Assembly (NCBI GenBank): GCA_047967505.1
Contig: CM106541.1
DNA length: 64,000 nucleotides
Source of the DNA: Dipteris shenzhenensis
Taxonomy: Eukaryota > Polypodiophyta > Polypodiopsida > Gleicheniales
Strand: one strand, 5' to 3'
Below, in pieces: positions 22,789 to 34,434 of the stretch. The notes beneath the pieces are model-generated. The model saw only the letters and a list, made by a program, of their open reading frames with translations. It was not told the DNA's origin and ran no database searches. Positions within the stretch are counted from its first letter, which is position 1. The number at the start of each line of letters is the position of its first letter. The translations under genes were made by a program, and so were the position numbers.

Positions 22789-23028
22789 TTCATTTTGGGC
22801 CCTAAGATGGCTATGTAAAGCAAATCCCCCATTTTTGGATGAGAGGGATAATTTTGGCTCCTTGATGCTTTTATGAAATATCATAAATACTCTAGATGAG
22901 GAAGCGTGAGCCACTCATCTAGGGGGGGAGATTGTACCCATTCTGCTGTCGTTTTCGTGGTGTCATTGTGCTCTCCTTCTCCAATTGATTAAGTGGTGAA
23001 TTTGTGTGAAAAGAATTACCTTTTGGTT
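22742..23028 (+). repeat. Second copy of the 285-bp gypsy end
   Basis: Starts TTTTATTATTGCAAGTCTGA exactly as at 20,899 and stays nearly identical to TTACCTTTTGGT, where the two diverge. Confidence 0.9.
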
Positions 23029-23426
23029 TCACTAAACCTGAAGATTTAAGTATAGCAGTCCTACAATGGGGCCATTAGGTGGGCTCCACCTAGTATTATC
23101 CATCCAACCCCACCCGTGGAAGGAGAACAAGACTACACCCTAGCTTGGTGTCTGCTACTATTAATCAGGTTCTGCTACTATTTGCTTGGTGTTTGCTCCT
23201 ATTAAACGGGTTCTCCTACCATTTCCCCATGTTCTAGATTTGTGAATAGGCATCATGATTGCTAAGGAAGAGCTAAAAGAGAGAACACTTAGCCGAACAA
23301 CATTGGCCTTCTAAGCAATCCACACTAAAAGATGACATAGAGATATGGACATTGGTTGCCATTAAAACCAATCTATTCTAGTTCACACTAGTGGGTCAAC
23401 ACACTTTACAACCCAGGGCTATGCCT

Positions 23427-23477
<51 letters not shown>

Positions 23478-23540
23478 ATAGCCAACCTATCTATACGCAT
23501 GTAAAGATGACAATAAAATATTTACATCGGCTTCCATCAA
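23029..23540. other. Spacer with (GA)n microsatellite
   Basis: No gene seen. A pure (GA)n run of about 23 units occupies 23,429-23,474. Confidence 0.7.
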
Positions 23541-23689
23541 TATCTACAATCTATATACCTGTGAGGGGAAGACAGTTGCAATGAGACATACATGTCCTTT
23601 CATACATTTTTGGCCATTGTTTCCCACCTTTACTAGTTCAACCACTTGCTCCAACATTTTCCTCATGCCACCATCCTTATCTTGACATC

Positions 23690-24060
23690 CCCACCAACTC
23701 TTGCCATGCTTGCAAGGTCCCGATTGATGTGAAGCCCTGCGGGGCAACTCTCAGGCAACTATCATATTGAGGTCCTACCTTTTGGCCATGTGACTATTTG
23801 TTTTAATCTTGGAATCCATCCTTCATCTTCTATCCTCCCTTTCATCTTCGTCCTTTTTCATTTGCCCTTCGCTCTTCATATTTTTCCTTGTGATATACCC
23901 TTTGATCTGCCATTCATCATTTTGGTTCTGGATCTCTCGTTTTTCCCCCTACTTTTTCTTTGTTCTAAGGTCTTTGGCTTCCATTCATCTTTGGCCTCCT
24001 TCATCTTCATTGTTAGCACCATTTTTCTTCCATGTTAAGATTTATCCCCCCTTCTGAACT
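23690..24060. repeat. Diverged direct repeat A
   Basis: From ACATCCCCACCAACTC this pyrimidine-rich sequence aligns loosely with 25,394-25,810 (ACATCCCCACAAACTC). Shared landmarks are GGCCATG, ATCTTCT.TCCTCCCTT, GGTCTTTGG and TGTTAGC. ACATCCCC is a common start in plant gypsy LTRs, so these may be very old LTRs or a tandem array. Confidence 0.5.
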
Positions 24061-25393
24061 CATCCATGTCCTCATAGACTTCTTTGGGGCTCCCATGAAT
24101 ATGTGGTTTTGATGTCACTTTTTTCTCCTCTCCATTGTTGTTGGACTTCTTTTGGTTCCTCACCCAATGGAGTTCTTTGTTGGTGCTTCCATGATCCATG
24201 GTCATCCTTCACCATTCATTCTTCAATTTTGGTCTTCCTTTATTTCTTTTGTGTTTTCATATGCTTTTGGCATGTCATTCAAAGTTTCAACCTTCTTTGT
24301 ATCAACGTTTGCCTATGGATACGTGGTCTTCAAGATGCCTTCCATACACTTCCTTGCTATTGGCCATCTTCTAGTCTTCCATAGCCAAGGTATATCTCTT
24401 CGTCACTTCCTCACTTCATTTCATGGTTAGTCATTTTCTCTTTTGTCTTTAGTATTTGGCTACTCCTTTTGTTGTATTGCACTTTTCCTTATTCCTTCCA
24501 CCATCAACTTCCATGAACATACATTCGCGAAGTCACCTTTCATTAACCCGTTCTTGTCAGCATTTGTTTGATCTTGTGCATGCAAGGCAAGTCATGCCAC
24601 CACTCCATGCTTCATGGTTATTCGAAGATTGCATCCTCCAAAGATCGCATCTTCTTCATGTCAACTATCTCTTCCTCCTTTTGTCATGGATGCTACATCT
24701 CTTGAAGCTCCTTGTTGTTGTCATCCTTCTTTGGTCCTGTATAGTCCGACACCTCTTCATGCTTGCTCCGCCTCTTCATTATTTCTTCTTGCAATACTAT
24801 GCCCCTTGAAGCTTTGATATTTCCTTCTTTGGTTTGTGCACAGTCAAGTGCCCCTTCATGCTTGCTTGGCCCTATCTTCTTTTCAATGGTTTCCCTTTTC
24901 AAGAGTTGTGATCTTTTGTCACTTTTCCTATCAACCTTCGACCTTCATCCTTTGTCCTTCTCCTTTCTTGTTCTTCTATGGTAGGGGCTCTTTGTTCTCC
25001 TCTTTTGTTACCAAACCTGAATTTGACCTCGCGAATACATATAGGAGAAGTCTAGCTCTGGCCCTTTGCTCCTGTCAGCAAATCCTTTGATTCATTGAAT
25101 GTAGCCTTTGGGGACCTTTTTCTTTCCCAAGACTTCTTTTTCTTGGAAACAATAGAATTGGTAGCTACTGTGGCTTAGTGTCTCTTTCAACTGGCCTCGT
25201 TGCTTGCTTTCTTTTTTAGGATCTCTGCTGGCTTGTCCTTGAGTTACTACGCCCACTTTCTCGGTGTCTACACTCAATTTGTACCTCTCTATGTATGACT
25301 TACACTTTGGCTTCTCGGCTTCCCCTGGAATCACTTCATCATTGTTGTGTTTCCTTGGTTGTGTCAGGGGCCTCGTTCCCCATGTGACCATCC
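24061..25393. other. Pyrimidine-rich interior, no recognised gene
   Basis: CT-rich sequence with many accidental open frames of biased composition. None carries a recognisable domain. It lies between the diverged repeats. Confidence 0.5.
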
Positions 25394-25810
25394 TTTTCCT
25401 AACATCCCCACAAACTCCTACCACCATAGTTGTAGGGGTTGTAGGTCTCAGCTGCGGAGCTATGTGACCACTATTAGGTGACCATCACATCAAGGGCCCA
25501 CCCGTTTGGCCATGCAAGTTTGGTTCCTGAAGCCATCCTTTATCTTCTTTCCTCCCTTCTGTCTTTGCCATTTGTCATTCTCCCTTTGCCCTTCATCTTT
25601 CGCCCTTTGTCTTTTGCCTTGTGACCCTCTGGCCTACCATTCGTCCTTTCAGTTCTAGAGCTATCGCTCATCCCTCTGCTTGCCCTTCACATTGGGGTCT
25701 TTGGATTCCCTTCGTTTTTTGCTCCTTTGTCTTTAGTGTTAGCCCCAATTTTCTTTGGTGTTATCTGTTGAACCATATAGTCCACTCCATATAAAATTTC
25801 TTATCGCCCT
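25394..25810. repeat. Diverged direct repeat B
   Basis: Partner of 23,690-24,060, about 1.7 kb downstream in the same orientation. Confidence 0.5.
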
Positions 25811-26039
25811 TTTGAGCTCAATGATACAATCCCTAGAGTGGAACCAACAAGAGCAAGCAAAACATACGATGGCCAACAATACTTGTTGACGATAACCACC
25901 TTGAGAGCAAGGTCGGGTTTAATAGGAGTTTCTTCTTGATACTCTTCAACATGAACAAATTGCTATGAAGGAGAGATGCTCACACCAACCTCGCAACTTA
26001 AGTATTTGACAGAAGCACCCCTTTGAATCAGCCCCCCAA

Positions 26040-26620
26040 TCTAGAGTGTCCTCATTATTAATCCAAAAGCTATTAGATTAATATGTGCACCTACTGCAGA
26101 GTAGAATAAATCCAAGGATGCCTTGAAAGAATTGAGATTTTGTGAAGTGGCATCAGCCAGATCTCTATCCAAGAGCTCCTCATTGTGTCTTAGGAGAAGT
26201 CTCGAGCCAATAATGTATGCCAAAAATAGCAATATCATCAGTCTGATCTCTACCCAAGTGCTCCTCATTGTGTCTTAGGAGAAGAAGTCTCAGCCCAATA
26301 ATGTATGTCTGAGATCTCAAAAAGATGCTCATTGCTTCAGGCACAAATAAATACAAGAAAGGGGCAAGATAACATCGTGCCAGACTAATCGACAAATCTG
26401 AAACCTCTCTCCCCTGCCACCTTTGATAAGCACGTGGCTGTGGGTAGACCTTTACAAATAGGAAGCCCCTCTATCATAGAAGGGTACCCTTTTAAAAAAC
26501 CCAATCTACTCTATCATAAGCTTTCTTGAAATCTAGAAGTAGAATGGAAACTTGTGCTGTACATATATTTAGTAAATGGACATCCTCCATGATGCTAAAC
26601 TAAAATACCCTATGTGCATA
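26040..26620 (-). pseudogene. LINE reverse-transcriptase fragment
   Basis: Minus-strand translation gives RT motif A VSILLLDFKKAYDRVDWVF (about 26,585-26,520), then motif B as SLARCYLAPFLYLFVPEAMS, decayed from RQGCPLxPFLY (26,395-26,320), then LLDRDLADATSQ, the place of the (F)ADD box (26,170-26,130), with DLFYSAVGAHINL following. A ~75-bp stretch (CTCCTCATTGTGTCTTAGG to CCAATAATGTATG) is present twice, near 26,177-26,219 and 26,261-26,306. Heavily mutated and 5' and 3' truncated. Confidence 0.7.
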
Positions 26621-28453
26621 TGCAAGGGGTATTGTCTAGACAAGCTACTTCTAACACACGATGACACATACACATGATTTTATCCACTTATCATGACATT
26701 TAAAACACGCATCAATGTATTACATGATTCAAATTTGAAGTTACAAATGTAGAAGTGCAATAGAACATGCATGCATGCATGCATGACATGTGAAACATGG
26801 ATGATATATAATTGTTATATAGAATGCATGCATGCAACATGATACATGCCAACGAAAAAAAAGGCAAAAAAAGTATCCCTCTAGGTGCTTACACCCAAGG
26901 CGTAGTCCCATCTAGCCTCATAGCTTGTGAGCGCAAGAACCAAGAACCACTCCCTAGGATAGGGTGGGCTTAAGATAAGATCGGAAAATTACCTCTCAAA
27001 TCCAATGCCTAAAAATGGCCCAACAAGCTTGTTATACACATGGGGAAGTTCCGTGCTGTTACTGGCACTCCAACTTCTTGTTAATTTTAATGCATTTCTT
27101 GGTAATACTGGTCCTTTTTTTGATAGTAAATGTACATTTACTGGCAATAAATTTATAATGTGCAAATGGTACTGTGCATACTACAAGAGGTATATTTTTG
27201 GTTTCTAATTTGTTTATACTGGGAAGCTTACCGATGATTGCCTTTGTCATTGCATCAAATTGTTGTTTACGTACGTAAATCACACAAAAAATGCATGTTA
27301 TGTGAATATGAATCCCTACCCCCTATCAATGACCCATTATGGACCCCTGTCTATGAGCCACTTTGGACCCATGTTAATAAATTAAAAAGATGCTCCCTAT
27401 ATTCCCATGAAGAAGTTGTTTGGAAGAATGTAAAGACGTTGTTGAAATAAATTTCCAATTCCTACACTCTTGCATCTCTAGGTCTCGCTCCACATTGTAC
27501 TTTCAACTAGAACCAACCCAGATCACTAGTATAAGCATATGCCTTGGACATGCTAATCCAAGTTACAACCCTTACAAAATCTTCAACATACACCCCACAG
27601 AAGTAAGCTATCCTCCACGTGATAAGATGATCATCATCAATTCTTCTCCTTAAAACTAGGAATAGTAAAGCCCTTAATCTCAATAAAGTGTTCCATTTAT
27701 ACAAGTTAAGTGAAGGAGAGAGGAAGCCTTAATTGCCCTATTGAGAAATTTAATTGATATCTTGGGTGAATAGCCCAATTAAGGAAAGGTTAGAGGGACA
27801 CCTCCAAATTTTCATGCAAATGAGGGATTTAAGTAAATTCATTCATTAGGCTACATAAAACTATTATGAAAACATTCGAGAAGAAGGGTTTAAAATGGTT
27901 ATCTAAATAAAAGGAAAGGCCCTTATAAATAGAGCAAAAAGGGAAGTCATCATTTATGTCCTCTTTACCCTTCCCCTTTCTACTAATTAAATGTTTTTGA
28001 ATATGTACAATTGGGGGTACCTACACCTAGAATTGGAAATGTCAACATCCAAGACTCCATTGGAATCCGAAACCGATGGACTCCCATCTTTTCCTCCCCA
28101 AAGTTATTAGCGAGAAAGGGGAATGCGAGTGGGAGGGGTGTTTGAGCAGAACCCTTCATTGTTGTGCATTTCTTGTTCACGGAGAACAACGGGGAGGTGG
28201 CCATGTGAGGTTTTAAGGAACCTTAAAATTTTAGAAACTAAGGGTGTTTACAGATTACGATGTGAGCATGCCCACCGGAGGGGCAAGATTGTTTGCCGAA
28301 GTCTAGGCCAAGGCCCAAATGCATTCAATGCACCATGGCGGGAATAGTATGTAAACAAGAGGACCATGCAACGTAAGCACAACCTTCTTGAGAAAGTCGT
28401 CCTTCTTCTTGGCATCCTTAGCTCCCTTGCTTGCAAGCAGAGCATTTCCTACC
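26621..28453. other. Mostly unrecognised sequence
   Basis: No assignable gene. Short ATGC-type repeats (GCATGCATGCATGCATG) occur at about 26,770-26,786 and 26,825-26,836. The stretch 28,100-28,450 is less AT-rich and could be the 5' flank of the small reading frame at 28,454. Confidence 0.5.
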
Positions 28454-28624
28454 ATGGATGATTCCATTCCTCAGGTAAAATCTTTTTGGAGAATAGTTTG
28501 TTTTTTCAACTAGAATGGATTCAAATCCCACGATATCCTTTCTCAGATCTTACGAAACGACTGGAGACGGAAAGATTTGGATCTGCTACAATTGCAATTG
28601 CCAAACAGACCTCTCTCCCAGAAG
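28454..28624 (+). pseudogene. Possible first exon of an unidentified host gene
   Basis: ATG at 28,454 in good context (ACCATGG) opens MDDSIPQVKSFWR. One TAG (28,511-28,513) interrupts it, and it continues GFKSHDILSQILRNDWRRKD..LPNRPLSQK up to a consensus donor AAG|GTAAGA at 28,625. The text before the stop also contains CAG|GTAAAA and the stop itself is an acceptor-like CAACTAG, but that would be a 39-nt intron, unusually short for plants. The composition looks coding, but I recognise no family. It might be a decayed exon or a far-upstream exon of a gene with long introns. Confidence 0.3.
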
Positions 28625-28796
28625 GTAAGAATACCTTTAAGAGCATGAATGTATGTCACCTTTGAATTACAGTAGCGGCAGTTTGGATACTTATTGTCGT
28701 TGAGCCCATTGAATGCGCCAGATGTTCGATAACAGTCCCTTGTGTCCTAAATTGCATACCTCAATCTATCCCCCGCGAGCTATTTAGAAGAGATAT

Positions 28797-28955
28797 ATGT
28801 GCGACAATGTCCTGTTAACAAAGCTGCATCGAATGCAGCACGAAGGAGACGCCGCACCATCAAGATGCAATGCCATAGCACGGCTATACTTAAGAAAGAA
28901 AGAAAGAGATAAATTCTTGCCCATCATTGGAATGCAACATGGAGGCCTGATATAG
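28797..28955 (+). other. Small open reading frame of unknown nature
   Basis: An ATG near 28,797 opens a 52-codon frame (CDNVLLTKLHRMQHEGDAAP and onward). Another frame over the same bases reads an Arg-rich stretch (NKAASNAARRRRRTIK). Base composition is coding-like but there is no family match. Confidence 0.2.
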
Positions 28956-29034
28956 CAAGTTGGACAATCATGGTGCTTGTAAAGTAAGCGGAAATTCCAT
29001 ATAACTCGAGTTAAGAGAACAGTCGAAAAAGATG

Positions 29035-30240
29035 AGAGAGAGAGAGAGTTTATTATCGTCTTGGAGAGACCGAAGGGTCTATAAGACTGAAGAAAAACCA
29101 CATAAATGAAAGGACTGGAGCCCCTAAAGCAGGCATCCACACTCAGGTTGATGTCAGGGACAAGAATATCAATAGCTGATAGTGGCTTTGCTCTAGTGAG
29201 GAAATCAATAATAGAGCGCCACTTGTGCTCAGTCCGATCAGTTTGTCTGGACCCGTCTCTCCTCCTCTGTGGTCTCCGGGAGGTAGCTCGTAGTAGTTGT
29301 CTGTCTCCCTAAGTCTAATAGTAAAAAGGAGATATTTGCACTACTTAAGTCTCAGCTCTTTCGCCTGTGGCTTAGGCAACGGTTAAAAGAAGTCTGTAGG
29401 GAATACTCGGATTTGTCCAATCGAGATCCTCAAAGCATGGGGATCAATAGAACCCTGCAAGATCTGCAAGCAATGATCTTTGTAGAAGCTGAGTATTACT
29501 GAAAGCTTTTGTGATGCTAGGAGGTCTTTTACGTATGGAGCTGTAGGTCATCTTTCTGATGACCTGGCTCACCCATGGTTCAGCCTGTGACAGGTGAACG
29601 GAATGAATGGGGTCTCAAGGCTATACTGAAACAGTGGCTATTTGTCCATATCTTGCAAACCATCTATGTGTATGGGTGTACCAACTTTGCTTATCCTCCT
29701 TTGCCTCTAGTGCCATCAGGGCCAGCCAAGGTAGTCTGCGTCATCCTGATGTAGTGGTGCTGAATTCCCTGACTCTGTGAAAGTATGTGACCACTTGGAA
29801 GGCTGCATCAAGCTGTAGAGGGGTGTCCCCAGACGTTGCTAACAGGATATGATGTGGTCTTGAAAATGTGACTAAAAGCACTAACATTTGAGTCTAGCAA
29901 GTGCAGCATACCGTTTACTCAATCGAGCCTGCATGGCTAGTCTCATCGTTTTGATCGGGCTTGAAACGAGGACTCCCAAGTATGTATAAGATGTAACAAT
30001 CTCAGCTGGTGTCCCATCGAAGGTGAGTTGCTCTAATGTGCAGCTGCCCGAGACGTGTTGAAGATCATGACCTTGGTTTTACCAAATTGACCTTCAAAAG
30101 TTTCCCAACTGGTGTAACAATCTCAACTGGTGTCCCATCGAAGGTGAGTTGCTCTAATGTGCAGCTGCCCTAGACGTGTTGAAGATCATGACCTTGGTTT
30201 TACCAAGTTGACCTTCAAAAAGTTTCCCATGTGTCGCTGG
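29035..30240 (-). pseudogene. 3' end of a LINE ending in a (TC)n tail
   Basis: Minus-strand translation from about 30,200 gives LGKTKVMIFNTSRA, TFDGTPVEIV, SYTYLGVLVSSP and MRLAMQARLSKRYAALARL, the stretch just after the RT palm in non-LTR elements (KTKVMVFN..YLGV). Further down lie FYKDHCLQILQG and other degraded blocks. The sequence ends at a pyrimidine tail on the minus strand, seen as (GA)n at 29,034-29,049 on plus. A 121-bp segment is tandemly duplicated (29,993-30,113 and 30,114-30,230). No endonuclease is seen, so it is 5'-truncated. Confidence 0.65.
29993..30230. repeat. 121-bp tandem duplication in the LINE
   Basis: GTAACAATCTCAGCTGGTG and the next ~115 bases recur directly with only a few differences. 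The unit covers the KTKVMIFN coding block. Confidence 0.9.
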
Positions 30241-31426
30241 AGACCCTTGGTTGTGGAGATTGATGTTTGCAAGAAGGCCAAAAGAACGTATAAGACCAAG
30301 ATCTAGATTTTGAGGGATCTAGATTTTGAAATATACCATGGTGATACCCTACGTAGGGGAACTAGAGGAGGTGTCTTGTACCACTACGGTAGTGTCTTGT
30401 ACCTCTACGGTATATAATGAAGAGAAAGATCATAAACAAATACTGGTAGAAAGATATATCTTAGAGATGGAAACTCGGCCATTTTGGCCCTTGATGTCCA
30501 TGAAAATTATATGAGATTTGCATTTGTTGCCCACGGCTCCTGATCTTGTCTATCGAGGGAGCTTGGGGGCTTGGGATGATCAAGCTAGGTCTGAGATTGA
30601 GGATGAGTTCTCAAAGCTAAGAGTGAGCTGGGCGCAATCCTGGCCTTGTGCCTCTAGAGGATGTCCAAGGTCTATCTTTTTGATATTCTGGCTTGCTTTG
30701 TGGGTCTCACCTGAGCTTGATGCAAAGTTGCTTGGGGCTGCAATGAGAGTGCCTCGTATGCAGTGTCTCCTCTATGGCCTTGGCTCTCTCCTCACATGTG
30801 GATGTGAGGCTAGGGTCATGTGTTGAATGGTGTCTTGTAAGCGGCTCTTCTCTTATTTATAAGGATGTGATCCTGTGACCTTTGATAGAGAAAAGGCAGC
30901 GCATTAATGGTCTCGGTGGTCAATGAGTTTATGGTGTTCAACCTAATTCTTTCTATCTTCAGTGGTGCATTGCCCTATCAACTAGATTTAGATGCTGGTT
31001 TGGGAGAGACTAAAATGAAATTGTTTAGTCCTCACAAGCAATTAATGAAGAGATTTTGGACTACTTTTTGATTAGCCTTCTCCTTCAGTGCTAGCCTTCG
31101 TCATGGCTGAGTCTGCCCTTCACCTCTGGAGTGCCGACAGAAACTCAGCACAAAGACTTTGTATAAATGGATGCTCAAGTATGTGTGGGTGTGTGGATTT
31201 GTATGTGTGGGACCATATGTTTATACTATGGTCTACACCCACTGTTGGGTGCTGATGACGTCAGTGGGGATGTCATAGTACTTAGTCCCTGCTATGGTGA
31301 TGCAGTTTATGGTTTTCAACCTTATGAGTTACTATCATGAGATTGAAACTGCACTATGTTGTTTTTTTAGAGGATGAGTTTGGGCGTGTTCCTGGATTCA
31401 TCTCTCCCTCTCTCTCTCTCTAGAGC

Positions 31427-31473
<47 letters not shown>

Positions 31474-32560
31474 CTCTTATCTCTATGTCCTACATATCGC
31501 AAAGGGTATAATTTGAACTCATGGTGGGGGACTATAGTGTGTGGCCTTGATCACCCATCGAGTTTCTATATGGAATTGATGAAACGAATCCATATTTCAT
31601 GTGGGAGATGGATGTAGTGGCTTGATGAGTCCCTCTCTGGCTAGATGACGTTAGGCTCCCTATAGACATGATCTTAGTAGCATGTGACTGGATCGATGAT
31701 ACCCAAGTCTGCTGAAGATAAGCTTGTCACAAGTCATCGATCCTGTGAACCTCTTATTGTGCCAGACAAAGAGTGGTGCGTCAAGATGATACCAATAGGG
31801 GGGAGATGATGAATGGACATACCTCTAGTGATGAACTATCGCATGACCATAGAGTATAACAAGGAGCTTTCCAAATAATGAGGATTCTAAACCTACAAAA
31901 GCTAACTAGCCCATGATGGCTGATTCTGTTTCATAAAGCGGCCAATGGTGGAAGATGATGAATTGACATACCTTTAGCACGGAACCATTGGTATCCTATA
32001 AAACTATTTGAGGGACCGTACTGCAATAGATATAGTTTGGGAGCTCAGGGACATGAATCTACTTGCTCAATTGGAATAGATACTTGGATCTTCCTAGCTG
32101 ATCTTGTAGATTCTTTTCTTAAAAATAAAGGCTGAGGTGAAATAGGCTACACAAAGCTTTGATATGAGTATCATATAAAATTTTGCTCTGCAAGAGCAAA
32201 ATTTCACAAAGTGATGGGAGAATTCCAAGTATATCGATGACATTTCTAATATAGGTATACCTTATCTAAAGTGTAGATGCCTTGATAAAAGGTGAACTAT
32301 GAGACTCAGCCACTATGATCAAACCTGAGCGGCTGAGCTTTACACAATCAAATTGTTCTCAAGGCATCTGCATTTAGATCTGCCCACACTAAAGATGTTG
32401 TTGATAATATTTGGGAATTCTTCTTTTGCACCTTCCACACACGGGCAAGAGAGCTGGGCATCTCTGACTGCAATAGGGGAGAAGTAAGAGAGAGCAGAAT
32501 TATAAGTAAGACTAATGTCAAAGTTCTACGTAGCTTTTTTTATCATAGTCTTTACTGTTT
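30241..32560. other. Unrecognised sequence with simple repeats
   Basis: No assignable gene. It contains a palindromic microsatellite at 31,401-31,471 ((TC)n, TAGAGCTA, (GA)n), a loose duplication of about 55 bp (31,814 and 31,954, AGATGATGAAT.GACATACCT), and a perfect 12-bp inverted repeat at 32,178-32,204 (AAATTTTGCTCT with a 3-nt loop). Confidence 0.6.
31401..31471. repeat. Palindromic (TC)n-(GA)n microsatellite
   Basis: About 20 nt of (TC)n, the centre TAGAGCTA, then about 43 nt of (GA)n. It can fold into a hairpin with long paired arms. Confidence 0.9.
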
Positions 32561-33274
32561 TAGCAGAGTCCAAAAGATCAGCCAGGAAGATCCATGTATC
32601 AACTGCCAATGGAGCCATCAGGTTTATCTCCCACAGCTCCCAAACTTATATCTATGTGCAATGAATTCTGCTTCCAAAGTCTGAGGGGAAATAAGGATGT
32701 ATGAAAGTGTTTTGAGGATCCCTGTTTAGGAGTGATGGGAGATGACATGGCAATGTCCGAGAATGTCTTCTCCTGGATTTCTTGAGGTAAACCTTTCATA
32801 TTGCAGAAGCAATGCTGCCTTCAAATTTTTTGAAACCTCTTGAGGGGGTGAACAACAATTTAATCCCGGGCTGTTGATGTAGAATTGTCCATTGGGGTTT
32901 CAGCTTGTGGGCTAGAAAGAGAAGCTTCATTATGCTAGCATATTTCTCAGCAAACTCAAGAAGATCCATGCTGTCCTCCTCCATGGTTGACTCCAATACT
33001 CTGCCAACTGGTTGATGATATTAATGGGTTCTTATACCTTCCCTTTCACAATGACTAGGATGCGGCACGAGTTGTTAAAAGACCACTGCATGAAATAGCA
33101 TCTTGAAGTCCGGCTCAATTCTTGAGTATCCAGTGCACTAATAACATCATGGATTTTTCGATTAAGCATTGTCATTACAGCCGACATGCCAAAGAAGAGG
33201 CAAGCAGAGGCTTTCTTAGCCCAGTTCCACCATTCTTCATGCCAAACTGAAGCTTGTTTAACATGGAAATCCAT
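32560..33274 (-). other. Coding-like minus-strand stretch, unidentified
   Basis: Three minus-strand frames of 66-80 codons lie end to end in different frames. The first (33,274-33,032) reads MDFHVKQASVWHEEWWNWAK and later HDVISALDTQELSRTSR. The second (32,996-32,796) reads LLEFAEKYASIMKLLFLAHK. The composition looks protein-like, with plausible frameshifts or introns between. I could not place it in a family. It may be a captured gene fragment or an old element. Confidence 0.3.
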
Positions 33275-34230
33275 CAGTGAAATTTTGTTTGTTATCTTTC
33301 AACGGATTGGCGGGGGGGGTTGTGTGGCCAATCATTCAGTAAACAGATTACTATAATTTAGTAAACAGATGGGCAGGGGGTTGTGTGGCCAAGTATTATT
33401 ATGAGTAAAACACATTATGCAATCTTACCCTGTTTGCAGTTTTTCAGGACAACAATCATTAACATTATCACAATTGAAACATGCTTCATGGGTGTGTTTT
33501 GCAAAAAATGAACTTAAATTATTATCAAAACACAATTCAGGTTTCTCTACACACTAGAAAGCATTACAGTCTCGAGATTGGAATAACTGAAAAGTTTCCA
33601 AAGCAAAACAACTAGGGTGCGGTAGGCCGCCTAAGGGGAATGAATGAAGAGAGTAATCTATAATATGTTGATTATAAATTAACGATGAAGAAAAGATGAC
33701 AGGCCAGTGTTTGAAAAATACCTGACTATAAACTAAGTTGACAATAGCAAGCCCGACCAGATGGCGTATGTGTTTAAGCGTTCCCTTCTTGTGAATACCT
33801 CGGCACACAAATAGAAAAAGAAGAATTTAGAATATGCAAAAGCAAAAGAAAACATAGAACTTGAAATGGAAAACATATATATATAGATATGTATTTATTT
33901 TATATAACCACACAGTGTGTGGGTGGGGAGGCGGCGCGCTTCCTCTTCCAAATAGTTATAATCCAAGGGAACGGGCCCTTCCCCATACGCTGAGGTTGTA
34001 ATCGCTGAGAATATTAGCGCCATGATTGAGTATCGCGAATATGTAAGAGAATGATATATTACCTAAATCTCAATGAGTGTATCTGTATTCCAACTCGAGC
34101 ATCGACCAAATTCTTGTCATGATTTCTTCCGTCATGTACCGTGGAAATCCTGTCTCTACCTCCGAATCGATTTCTTGATGTGAGCAATGTTGGAGAGAGA
34201 GGGCGACAGAGCCAACATCAGCTAGACGAT
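33275..34230. other. No assignable gene
   Basis: It includes two AT-rich blocks, a TATATATATAG stretch near 33,875, and a minus-strand open piece (about 34,215-34,075) reading VETGFPRYMTEEIMTRIWSM that resembles coding sequence but is unidentified. Confidence 0.4.
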
Positions 34231-34420
34231 CCAAAGAGTTGAAGTTTGCAAAATATATAGATTTAGAGGCCTTCAAAAGCGCTCATGCCTTCCATCAAGG
34301 GCTTTTCATCCAAAAGCATGCTTTTCATCAATTGTTGTAGGCTTTGATATCAAAATTAAATCCAAGGCTTATATTAGGACAAGTGGCTCAAGGAGAGGCT
34401 AAGAAACCCAAAATTCCCCA
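34231..34420. repeat. ~190-bp direct repeat, copy 1
   Basis: From AAAGAGTTGAAGTTTG to CCCAAAATTCCCCA, matching 35,542-35,733 with about 12 differences. It frames the dehydrogenase-like fragment. Confidence 0.85.
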
Positions 34421-34434
34421 ACAAGCCAATGACA

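Larger units (their letters stand above)
20897..23028 (+). mobile_element. Ty3/gypsy element, pol-deleted, with duplicated end
   Basis: A ~285-bp segment (20,897-21,181) is repeated almost exactly at 22,742-23,028. Each copy has a polypurine run (about 21,078-21,087 and 22,921-22,929) followed by TGTACCCATTCTGC, which looks like an LTR start. Between them lie gag and protease (about 21,470-22,740). The protease coding sequence runs directly into the second repeat, so RT, RNase H and integrase are missing. Arrangement: internal end, LTR, gag-protease, internal end, partial LTR. A tandem element reduced by deletion explains it. Confidence 0.7.

Noticed and set aside
28454-28540. 39-nt intron joining MDDSIPQ to NGFKSHD
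   Set aside because: Donor and acceptor motifs are present, but 39 nt is below the usual plant minimum, so a nonsense mutation in a single exon is simpler.
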